From contig VFKS01000502.1 in assembly GCA_009885425.1 (NCBI GenBank), positions 1 through 8,278 of the forward strand: 8,278 nucleotides of DNA, in the 5' to 3' direction. The first letter of the stretch is position 1, and each line of letters begins with the position of its first letter. Positions 1 through 5,382 of this stretch are shown piece by piece. The stretch is from Novosphingobium sp. GTDB lineage: Bacteria; Pseudomonadota; Alphaproteobacteria; Sphingomonadales; Sphingomonadaceae. Below the pieces are notes generated by a model. The model made no database searches. It was not told the DNA's origin and saw only the letters and a program-made list of their open reading frames with translations. Position numbers and translations under genes: made by a program.

Positions 1-206
1 GTTTCGCCCGAAACATCTACCGCGAACCATGCATCGCCCGGCTGACCCCCGCGCTCGACCACGGTCAGGCAGACGCCCGAACAGGCAATCGAGGCGCCGA
101 TGGCGATCCCGGCAGGATCAAAGGGGCAGGCGATGACGGCGCGCAGATCGCCCCGATCGCTGACTTCGCGGATGGTGCCGATGGCGGTGATGATTCCGGT
201 AAACAT
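1..206 (-). CDS. ribE: Riboflavin synthase (alpha chain), N-terminal part, runs off left edge
   Basis: Riboflavin synthase dismutates two molecules of 6,7-dimethyl-8-ribityllumazine to riboflavin and the pyrimidine precursor, the last step of riboflavin synthesis in the cytoplasm. Only the first 68 codons are present. They begin MFTGIITAIGTI, the near-invariant amino terminus of the family (MFTGI), followed by a lumazine-binding barrel segment containing GASIACSGVCLTVV at about residues 37-50, the expected place for the first of the two repeated barrels. The family is normally about 200 residues, so roughly two thirds lies outside the window. The ATG shares one base with the ribD stop codon (TAATG arrangement), which implies translational coupling to ribD. 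The gene is called ribE or ribC depending on the naming scheme. The identification is firm although the gene is partial. Confidence 0.93.
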   Translation of the reverse strand, partial: MFTGIITAIGTIREVSDRGDLRAVIACPFDPAGIAIGASIACSGVCLTVVERGGQPGDAWFAVDVSGE

Positions 207-1171
207 TAGCTGCGGTCGTAGACTTGCAGCACGTCTTTGCCAAGCTGGCGCGTATCGATCAGGCGCCATTCGCACGAGCCGGCCAACGCGGCCTCGCTCA
301 ACTGGGACAGGGCCGGGCCGGAGCCTGTGACCACTTGCGGGGCACGGTAAAGCAGCAGACGGTCTACCAGTCCGGCATCGAGAAAGGCGTTTGCGGCCCC
401 GGCGCCGCCTTCGACCATCAGATACTGCACCCGCTGCATTGCGGTGATCGCTTGCGGTGAGGGCAAGGGCTGCCAGCCATCGGGCGCAGCGCCATGGGTC
501 ATCAGCCAGCGCGCCGGACTGCGCGCCTCGATCCCCGGCAGCCGCACGTCGAGCCGGGGCTGATCAGCCTCTAGCGTGCCCCTGCCGACCACAATTGCGT
601 CCATCCGCGCTCGCATGGCGTGGACATGGGCGCGGGCAAACCGCCCGGTCAGCCACTGGCCTTCACCCGGCGGGGGTGAGAGATGCCCGTCCGCCGATAG
701 CGCGAGTTTGAGCGTGACGTGCGGGCGGGCTTTGGAAGCCCTTGTCAGGTAGCCGATCAGGCTGGCGCGGCATTCAGGACTGTCCGCTTCAGTCACTTCG
801 ATTCCGGCGTCCCGCAGCCGGGCCGCACCGGCCCCGGCGGTACGCGGATCGGGATCGGGGCAACCGATCACCACCCGGGCCACGCCGCTGGCCGCAACCA
901 ATCCGGCGCAATCGGGTCCGCGCTCGCTATCGTGGGCGCAAGGTTCGAGCGTGACGTAAAGCGTTGCCCCGCGGGCCGCCTCGCCCGCAGCGGCCAGCGC
1001 GGCGGCTTCGGCATGGGGGCGCCCGCCCGGCTGGGTCCAACCGCGAGCGATTACCATACCATCTTTGACCAATATCGCGCCGACTGCCGGATTGGGCCGG
1101 GACAGTGGCACACCCCGCGCCGCCAGCCGCGCCGCAGCGCCCAGCCAGCGGGCGTCATCGCTACTCGGCAA
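206..1171 (-). CDS. ribD: Bifunctional riboflavin deaminase/reductase RibD
   Basis: RibD carries out two successive steps: deamination of the diaminopyrimidine product of GTP cyclohydrolase II, then NADPH-dependent reduction of the ribosyl side chain. The N-terminal deaminase domain shows RPNPAVGAILVKDG (25-38), the zinc-site HAE (His53, Glu55) and EPCAHD...PDC (Cys78, Cys88). The reductase domain starts near residue 149 with RPHVTLKLALSADG, followed by MDAIVVGRGTLEADQPRLDVR and, near the end, a VEGGAGAANAF motif. I chose a TTG start at 1171-1169. It gives 321 residues, puts the family-typical helix 'DDARWLGAAARLAARG' at the terminus, and has AAGG at 1184-1181, 9 nt upstream. The open frame continues upstream to an ATG at 1330, but that extension is arginine/proline/serine-rich shadow translation of the preceding gene. 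The gene overlaps the upstream membrane gene by 11 bp and ribE by 1 bp, so the three are probably cotranslated. The function is clear; the exact start is less sure. Confidence 0.92.
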   Translation of the reverse strand: MPSSDDARWLGAAARLAARGVPLSRPNPAVGAILVKDGMVIARGWTQPGGRPHAEAAALAAAGEAARGATLYVTLEPCAHDSERGPDCAGLVAASGVARVVIGCPDPDPRTAGAGAARLRDAGIEVTEADSPECRASLIGYLTRASKARPHVTLKLALSADGHLSPPPGEGQWLTGRFARAHVHAMRARMDAIVVGRGTLEADQPRLDVRLPGIEARSPARWLMTHGAAPDGWQPLPSPQAITAMQRVQYLMVEGGAGAANAFLDAGLVDRLLLYRAPQVVTGSGPALSQLSEAALAGSCEWRLIDTRQLGKDVLQVYDRS

Positions 1172-1613
1172 GCGGTTCGACCTTGACCTGTTTGAGCAGC
1201 GCGTCGGTCTCGGCTTGTTGCTTGGCCTTGTCGGCGGCGCGCTCGGCTTCGGCCTGCTTTTGCATCTTGTCGACGTCAAGCCCAGAGGCCTTGCCGACCG
1301 TGGCCCACAGCTTGCGGCCCTCGGCCTCATAGGCTTCGATCCGCGCGGCCTGTTCGTCCTTGGCTTTTTGGTTGGCCTTGATGAAAGCGGCGGTTTCAGC
1401 AGGGGTGCGGTCTTCGGGCCAGGAAGTGATGTAGACCACCGTCGGCAGGGCGCGGGGCTTTTTCCAGCTTTCGTAGGTCAGGCTGGAGAAGATCCCGACC
1501 GTTATCACTGCCGATACCAGCGCGATCGGCCAGCGCCTGGGCCCGGCATCGCGGAACACCACGATCAGGTCCGATACCGCGCCGCCGGGATTGATGTTTT
1601 TCCAATAGGACAT
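1161..1613 (-). CDS. Small single-pass membrane protein with charged helical tail, function unknown
   Basis: This 150-residue protein begins MSYWKNINPGGAVSDL. It has one hydrophobic segment at about residues 29-47 (PIALVSAVITVGIFSSLTY), flanked by RDAGPRR before and SWKKPR after, so the topology is not clear from charge alone. A short VVYITSWPEDRTPAE stretch (59-73) follows the membrane segment. From about 75 to 143 the sequence is rich in Ala, Glu, Lys and Gln with almost no Pro or Gly, as expected for a long amphipathic helix or coiled coil. No catalytic motif is visible. It looks like one of the conserved hypotheticals of sphingomonads, but I cannot name a family. It ends 11 bp inside ribD, so it may be needed for ribD translation. 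The ATG has no clear Shine-Dalgarno. Base use matches the neighbours, so it looks like a genuine gene. Confidence 0.75.
   Translation of the reverse strand: MSYWKNINPGGAVSDLIVVFRDAGPRRWPIALVSAVITVGIFSSLTYESWKKPRALPTVVYITSWPEDRTPAETAAFIKANQKAKDEQAARIEAYEAEGRKLWATVGKASGLDVDKMQKQAEAERAADKAKQQAETDALLKQVKVEPLAE
1181..1184 (-). promoter_or_regulatory. Probable ribosome binding site deciding the ribD TTG start
   Basis: Read on the minus strand, AAGG lies 9 nt before the TTG codon at 1171-1169, inside the end of the upstream coding region. No in-frame ATG or GTG occurs between here and the conserved RibD sequence, which is why TTG is favoured. Four bases is a modest match, so this is supportive only. 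Confidence 0.45.
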
Positions 1614-1629
1614 GGCGCCAAGATAGGGC

Positions 1630-1652
1630 GCACGAGGCGAGCGCGCTAGTGC
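1630..1652 (-). other. Imperfect hairpin in the 39-bp gap after the DUF4402-like gene
   Basis: Immediately after the stop codon of the DUF4402-like gene, the transcript can pair GCACTAG with CTCGTGC (one mismatch) around a 9-nt loop. No T-run follows, so it is not a standard intrinsic terminator. It could limit read-through or stabilise a processed end, or it could be chance in GC-rich DNA. Confidence 0.25.
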
Positions 1653-2162
1653 TCAGTTATAGTCGACCGAAATCGGGATCCGCCCGCGATAGTTGCCGCC
1701 GCGTCCGTCTTTGATCACCAGCCGCGCGCCAAAGCTGAATTCGAGTTCGCCATTGGCATTGAGCTGGGGATTGGCGGGCAGGCTGATGGTGAAATCGGTC
1801 AGCTCGGCGCTGCCGCCGTCCGGAGTGGTCATCGGCACCCGCGCAGGCAGGTCTATCCGGACCCGGCGCAGCGGTTCGCCGGTGATCCGCCCATGGCCGG
1901 TCACCGGGGTTCCGCCCAGACTGATCATCTCGCCCTGGGTCGATCTGCTGCCGGTTTGGGCATCAACCTGTGCACTGCCGCCGCTGCGGCCGGTCATCGC
2001 GAGCTTGGCAAAGTTGAGATCGGCCCAGATCTCGATCGTCAGCGGCCGTTCGCCGGGTTTGGCGCCGGGCGCGCTGTAACACAGGCGGCAGGCCTCCTGC
2101 CCATTGGCGGGCAAAGCGGTCAGCAACAGGGCTGCAAGGGTTAAGGTCAGGGTCCGGGCCAT
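1653..2162 (-). CDS. Secreted DUF4402-like protein
   Basis: The protein has 169 residues and a clear Sec signal peptide (MARTLTLTLAALLLTALPANG, cleavage likely around residues 21-22). The mature part begins with a CRLC pair (Cys25, Cys28), the only cysteines in the protein. The rest is predicted to be beta-rich: PLTIEIWADLNFAKLAM (40-56), a GHGRITGEPLRRVRIDLP stretch around 90-107, and an ending GNYRGRIPISVDYN. The closing 'YRGRIPI-V-Y' and the ADLNF-type strand resemble DUF4402 proteins, a family of small exported proteins of unknown role common in alphaproteobacteria. The family name is recollection and not a search result. There is no lipobox, so a periplasmic or extracellular soluble location is inferred. 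It sits alone between two short gaps. The 44-bp upstream gap is AT-rich (about 43% GC) against its surroundings, so it may have its own promoter. Confidence 0.78.
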   Translation of the reverse strand: MARTLTLTLAALLLTALPANGQEACRLCYSAPGAKPGERPLTIEIWADLNFAKLAMTGRSGGSAQVDAQTGSRSTQGEMISLGGTPVTGHGRITGEPLRRVRIDLPARVPMTTPDGGSAELTDFTISLPANPQLNANGELEFSFGARLVIKDGRGGNYRGRIPISVDYN

Positions 2163-2206
2163 GATTACAGAATCGCGGGTTATGGTTAATTCCAGGTTAC
2201 GGGAAA
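2163..2206 (-). promoter_or_regulatory. AT-rich gap, possible promoter for the DUF4402-like / rib segment
   Basis: By my count this 44-bp gap is about 43% GC, well below the flanking coding DNA. On the minus strand a TTGGGT in the end of the metallopeptidase gene stands 17 bp before AATTAA, and TAACCATAACC follows. These are poor matches to a sigma-70 promoter. The base composition is the main argument. No strong ribosome binding site precedes the ATG at 2162. Confidence 0.25.
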
Positions 2207-2932
2207 TTACCCAAGCGGAACATAGAGTTGCCGCCCTTCGCGCTTGAGCCAGCGATTCGCGGCGCGGATATCGTGCTCGAAGATCTCGTCCAGCAATGCG
2301 TGGAAGGCCGGGCTGTGATCGAAGTGGACCAGATGCGCCACTTCGTGTGCCACCACCGAGCGGCGGACAAAGCTGGGGGCCATCACCAGCCGCCAGTTGA
2401 TCCGGATTGTCCCGTCATGCGCGCAAGACCCCCAGCGGCGGCGCGCACTGCTGAGCATCAGCCGGGGGGCAGGCCGCCCGGCCACGGTGCAATAATGCGC
2501 CAGATCGTCGCTGAGCATCCGCCGGGCTTCACCCTGCAGCCAGCGGTTGAGCCGGGGGGTAAGCGATTCGGCCGGACCGCCGATGTGCAGCGTGCCTTCA
2601 TCGGTCCGAACCCGCCGCGGCGCGCGCGGATCGTGGCTGATCGTGTGGAGTTGGCCCAGATAAGGCAAAGCGGACCCATGCCCCAGCTGCGCTGCTTCGG
2701 GCACGGCGGCCAGTTGCCCGGCAAGCCATCCGGCGCGCTTTTGGGCGAATTCGAGCGCCTCGGCGCTGCGGCCCCACGGCGGCAGGGTGATCCGCACTTC
2801 GCTGCCATCGGGGGCCAGCCGCATGGTCATCCGCTTGGCCTGCGCGGTGCGGCGCAGCACCACCGGGATCATCCGCCCGGCCACTTCAACCTGCGCCTCG
2901 TCACCCTTGCCTTTGAACAACCATTCAATCAT
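2207..2932 (-). CDS. YgjP-like (M48-type) zinc metallopeptidase
   Basis: The 241-residue protein has no signal peptide or membrane segment and is probably cytoplasmic. It carries the signature of the YgjP-like/DUF45 metallopeptidases: RRWGSC at 165-170 and [16 protein letters not shown] at 196-211. In it His196 and His200 would bind zinc, Glu197 would activate water and His206 is the likely third ligand. The N-terminal half (about 20-70) has the small beta region ending in [23 protein letters not shown] that precedes the catalytic domain in this family, and the length is normal for it. Substrates of these enzymes are essentially unknown. Annotation pipelines often label them 'SprT family' or 'M48 family'. 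Its ATG overlaps the end of the YcgN-type gene by 8 bp, so the two are very likely coupled. All catalytic residues are present. Confidence 0.9.
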   Translation of the reverse strand: MIEWLFKGKGDEAQVEVAGRMIPVVLRRTAQAKRMTMRLAPDGSEVRITLPPWGRSAEALEFAQKRAGWLAGQLAAVPEAAQLGHGSALPYLGQLHTISHDPRAPRRVRTDEGTLHIGGPAESLTPRLNRWLQGEARRMLSDDLAHYCTVAGRPAPRLMLSSARRRWGSCAHDGTIRINWRLVMAPSFVRRSVVAHEVAHLVHFDHSPAFHALLDEIFEHDIRAANRWLKREGRQLYVPLG

Positions 2933-3374
2933 CGGCCAGTTCCACGCCCGGCGGCAGGATTACATGGTTTTCAAGCGGTCCGGCAAGCGCCTCGGGGATC
3001 GCTTTCCCCCGCACTGAAATTCCAGCGCGGTGAACCGCTTCGGGATCGCCGCTGATCAGATAGTGCCAATCGGCCAAGGGCTCGCCATCGGCGCGCAAGC
3101 GGTAGGCGCAAGTATCGGGCAGCCACGGCAGGGTTCGCGCCAGTTTGGGGGTCAGCCGCACGCAATCGGGTACTTTCGCCTTGCGGTTCTTGTAATCGCT
3201 GCACCGGGCCGTGGGGATATCCAGCAGGCTGCAGGCGACATTGGTTTGATAAATGTCGCCGGTATCTTCATCTTCGGCCTTGTGCAGGCAACACTGGCCG
3301 CAGCCATCGCACAACGCCTCCCATTCCGGCTTGGTCAGCGCCTCGATCGGGAGCGTCCAGAATCGGTCCCTCAC
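2925..3374 (-). CDS. YcgN-family cysteine-cluster protein
   Basis: This 149-residue protein has the family's CxxCxxCC motif in CDGCGQCC (Cys22, 25, 28, 29), plus Cys48 (TNVAC), Cys58, Cys71 (VPDC) and Cys89 (PDTCAYR). It also has the conserved [10 protein letters not shown] and [22 protein letters not shown] blocks. Eight cysteines in this arrangement suggest a metal site, iron-sulfur or zinc, but the role of YcgN/UPF0260 proteins is not established. The length is typical. The start is GTG, chosen because it puts [21 protein letters not shown] at the expected N-terminus and overlaps the upstream SCO stop codon in a GTGA (4-bp) junction. It is cytoplasmic by sequence. The tight overlaps on both sides place it in one operon with the SCO and metallopeptidase genes. 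Confidence 0.93.
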   Translation of the reverse strand: MRDRFWTLPIEALTKPEWEALCDGCGQCCLHKAEDEDTGDIYQTNVACSLLDIPTARCSDYKNRKAKVPDCVRLTPKLARTLPWLPDTCAYRLRADGEPLADWHYLISGDPEAVHRAGISVRGKAIPEALAGPLENHVILPPGVELADD

Positions 3375-4006
3375 TTGACCAGCTTGGCCAGATCGGCCGC
3401 CACGGCTGCGGGGCCCTTGGTGATCCCCTGATCAACCGGCAGCGCGGCAATCGGCTCGCCATTCCGGCCCATCAAATAGGCCATCCGGCTGTGGTCCATC
3501 AAATAGCCGCCGGGTGTATCGGCGCCGCGCGCAGCGACGGCCTTGAAGGCTTTTACTGCAACATCGACTTCGGCCTGGCTGCCAGTCAGCCCGATCAACC
3601 TGGGCGAGAAGGCGGCGGTAAATTCCCCGATCCGCGCCGCCGTATCACGGGCGGGATCGATGGTGATGAAGATCGGCTGGACCTGTGCGGCTTGCTGCGG
3701 GTGATCCTTGGCGAACAGGTTGAAGCCATTGATCAGCACGCTCATATCCATCGGGCAGGCATCGGGGCAATAGGTGTAGCCGAAATAGACGATCCGGTAC
3801 TTGCCCTTGAAATCGTCCCAGCTGACCTGCTTGCCGGCCTTGTCATAGAGCGTGAAGGGCCCGCCGATGGCCGCGCCATCAAGGGCGGTGCCTTCAATCT
3901 GCTGAGCCTGAGCGGCAGGTTGTTGCTGCGAACAGGCGCTTAGTGTCACAGCACTGGCACAAAGGGCGATGGCAAGAAATGGCTTCGTCATGGCGCGCCG
4001 GTTCAT
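3371..4006 (-). CDS. SCO1/SenC-type copper lipoprotein
   Basis: SCO proteins are thioredoxin-fold, copper-binding factors that help assemble the CuA site of cytochrome c oxidase at the outer face of the inner membrane. The 211-residue protein starts with a lipoprotein signal peptide ending TLSAC (lipid-modified Cys25). The copper-binding CxxxC is in YCPDACP (Cys80, Cys84) and the third ligand is His172 in [25 protein letters not shown] (113-129) and GLTGS are also typical of SCO. All ligands are present, so it should be functional. Two in-frame ATGs are possible, at 4006 and at 3991 (MTKPF). The shorter form gives a more compact signal peptide, and neither has a good ribosome binding site. 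It is the first gene of the minus-strand run and reads away from the ankyrin gene across an 87-bp spacer. Confidence 0.93.
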   Translation of the reverse strand: MNRRAMTKPFLAIALCASAVTLSACSQQQPAAQAQQIEGTALDGAAIGGPFTLYDKAGKQVSWDDFKGKYRIVYFGYTYCPDACPMDMSVLINGFNLFAKDHPQQAAQVQPIFITIDPARDTAARIGEFTAAFSPRLIGLTGSQAEVDVAVKAFKAVAARGADTPGGYLMDHSRMAYLMGRNGEPIAALPVDQGITKGPAAVAADLAKLVK

Positions 4007-4093
4007 GCTCTGCTAAACTGCGCTACGCAAGGAGCGTTTGGGGCTGTGCCGGTGATTCTTGGCGCTGCGCCCAGACAACAGGAGGATTATTCC
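4007..4093. promoter_or_regulatory. Divergent spacer between SCO and ankyrin genes, presumed promoters
   Basis: These 87 bp must hold the promoters for the leftward SCO set and, most simply, the rightward ankyrin-coq9 set. No good -35/-10 pair stands out on either strand. The only clear element is the AGGAGG near its right end. A short GGCGC-t-GCGCC palindrome at about 4060-4070 could form a tiny hairpin but is unremarkable in DNA of this composition. Confidence 0.45.
4080..4085 (+). promoter_or_regulatory. Ribosome binding site of the ankyrin gene
   Basis: A perfect AGGAGG lies 8 nt before the GTG at 4094. It decides the start in favour of this GTG over the upstream in-frame ATG at 4046, because it also places the signal peptide exactly at the N-terminus. 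Confidence 0.85.
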
Positions 4094-4714
4094 GTGTCCA
4101 ATATTCGCAGACTGGCGCTGGCGCTGGCCGCCCCGATGGTGGTCCTGACGGCAATGCCCAGCCCGGCCGCAGCGCAGTTTTCCGATAGCTACAAGTTTCT
4201 TGAAGCGGTGAAGAAAAAGGAAGGTCAGGAAGTCACCGATATGCTGGCCGACGGCAGCCCCAATCTGATCAATACCCGCGATGTCAGCACCGGAGACGGA
4301 GGGCTGCACATCGTCACCGCGCGGCGCGATCTGGCCTGGATGGAGTGGCTGATTTCCAAGGGCGCGAATGTGAATGCGCGCAACAATCGAGGTGTGACAC
4401 CGCTGGTGATGGCGACCAATCTGGGCTTTATTGAGGGCGTGGAACTGCTGATCGCCAATGGCGCGCGGGTTGATGAAACCAACAATGCCGGGGAAACGCC
4501 GCTAATCACTGCGGTACACAACGGCAATATGCCCTTGATTCGAATTTTGCTAAAGGCTGGGGCCGATCCTGATCGGGCCGATAACTCGGGCCGCTCGGCC
4601 CGCGAATATGCCCGGCTGGGCGGCAACACTTCGGTCCTCAACGTGATCGCAAGCGATGCCAAGCCCAAGCCAAAGCCCGGCGAAGCGGCCAAGACCTATG
4701 GTCCGAAGTTCTGA
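4094..4714 (+). CDS. Exported ankyrin-repeat protein
   Basis: From the GTG start the protein has 206 residues. It opens with a signal peptide (MSNIRRLALALAAPMVVLTA, then MPSPAAA; cleavage likely after Ala27), so it should act in the periplasm. A degenerate helix pair (30-60) is followed by three 33-residue ankyrin repeats. These start near residues 66, 99 and 132, with the hallmarks GVTPLVMAT, GETPLITAV, LLIANGARVD and LLKAGADPD. A last, partial repeat (SGRSAREYARLGG) covers 165-185, and the tail is Lys/Pro-rich (PKPKPGEAAK). Ankyrin repeats bind other proteins, and no enzymatic domain is present, so the partner is unknown. The stop is 2 nt before the coq9 ATG, so the two are almost certainly cotranscribed. 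Small exported ankyrin proteins next to coq9 may be conserved in this group, which I cannot confirm here. Confidence 0.88.
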   Translation: MSNIRRLALALAAPMVVLTAMPSPAAAQFSDSYKFLEAVKKKEGQEVTDMLADGSPNLINTRDVSTGDGGLHIVTARRDLAWMEWLISKGANVNARNNRGVTPLVMATNLGFIEGVELLIANGARVDETNNAGETPLITAVHNGNMPLIRILLKAGADPDRADNSGRSAREYARLGGNTSVLNVIASDAKPKPKPGEAAKTYGPKF

Positions 4715-4716
4715 CC

Positions 4717-5370
4717 ATGGATCAGCCCGCCAACCTGAATGACCTGCGGCTCCAGCTTGCCCCGGCGATCGCCGATGCGGCGGCGTTTGACGGCTGGAGC
4801 GAAGCGGCGGTCCGCGATGCGGCGGCTGCAGTGGGGATGAACCCCGAAGCCGCACTGTTCGCCTTTTCGGGCGGCGCGATGCAGATGATCGAAGCCTGGG
4901 TACGCGGCGTTGATGCGGCGATGCAGGCCGCACTGCCAGCCAATCAAATTGCCACGCTCAAGATTCGGGAGCGGATCCGCACGCTGGTTCAGTTCCGGCT
5001 CGATGCAATCGCCCACCAGAAAGAAGCGCTGCGCCGCGCGCTGGCGATCATGGCTTTGCCCCAAAACGCCCCGCGCACCCTGGCGCTGGGCTGGAGCAGC
5101 GCCGATGCGATGTGGCGGCTCGCCGGTGATACCGCGACCGATTACAACCACTATACCAAACGGCTGACGCTGGGTTCGATCTATGCCGCGACACTGGCGG
5201 TCTATGTCAACGACAGCAGCGAAGATAACGCCGATACCAAGGCCTTCCTCGATCGGCGGATCGAAGGCATCATGAAGTTCGAAAAGGCCAAGGCACAGCT
5301 GCTGCGCCCGCGCGATGAAATGTTCAGCCCGGCCCGGTTGCTGGGCCGGCTGCGCTATCCGGCGCGGTAA
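4717..5370 (+). CDS. COQ9-family ubiquinone biosynthesis protein
   Basis: COQ9 proteins bind lipids, including quinone intermediates, and in mitochondria support the COQ7 hydroxylation step of ubiquinone synthesis. Bacterial relatives occur in alphaproteobacteria. This 217-residue protein has the family's TetR-like N-terminal helices (about 10-60) and the diagnostic C-terminal block with LALGWSSADAMWRLAGDTATDYN (122-144), HYTKRLTLGSIYAATLAVYVNDSS and a KFEKAKAQLL helix (about 188-197). The length fits the family, and there is no signal peptide. The ATG follows the ankyrin stop by 2 nt, with no separate strong ribosome binding site, suggesting coupled translation. The stop lies 12 nt before the glycosidase start. 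Family assignment is firm; the precise biochemical role in bacteria is inferred from the mitochondrial protein. Confidence 0.92.
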   Translation: MDQPANLNDLRLQLAPAIADAAAFDGWSEAAVRDAAAAVGMNPEAALFAFSGGAMQMIEAWVRGVDAAMQAALPANQIATLKIRERIRTLVQFRLDAIAHQKEALRRALAIMALPQNAPRTLALGWSSADAMWRLAGDTATDYNHYTKRLTLGSIYAATLAVYVNDSSEDNADTKAFLDRRIEGIMKFEKAKAQLLRPRDEMFSPARLLGRLRYPAR

Positions 5371-5382
5371 GCAAATTTGGCA

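Noticed and set aside
1..208. FMN riboswitch or regulatory leader near the rib genes
   Set aside because: ribD and ribE are inside an overlapping gene run with no leader of riboswitch size (over 100 nt) before either. I saw no conserved FMN-element structure.
1171..1330. Upstream extension of the ribD frame to an ATG at 1330
   Set aside because: The added residues are Arg/Pro/Ser-rich shadow translation of the membrane-protein gene, lie outside the conserved RibD fold and would overlap that gene by 170 bp.
1065..1649. Plus-strand 194-codon open frame opposite the membrane gene and ribD
   Set aside because: Composition is shadow-like, there is no ribosome binding site, and it covers the opposite strand of two supported genes.
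2228..3055. Long plus-strand open frame opposite the metallopeptidase and YcgN genes (275 codons)
   Set aside because: It is fully antisense to two genes with clear catalytic motifs. Its product is low-complexity Arg/Pro/Gly/His-rich with no domain, as expected for shadows in GC-rich DNA.
4055..4075. Small GC palindrome in the divergent spacer as an operator or terminator
   Set aside because: The arms are only 5 bp, no T-run follows, and such palindromes are common by chance at this GC content.
4046..4093. In-frame ATG at 4046 as ankyrin gene start
   Set aside because: It would put 16 polar residues ahead of the signal peptide and ignores the AGGAGG placed 8 nt before the GTG at 4094.
5377..5382. 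TTG at 5377 as glycosidase start
   Set aside because: An ATG lies two codons downstream. No ribosome binding site favours the TTG, and the difference is only two residues.
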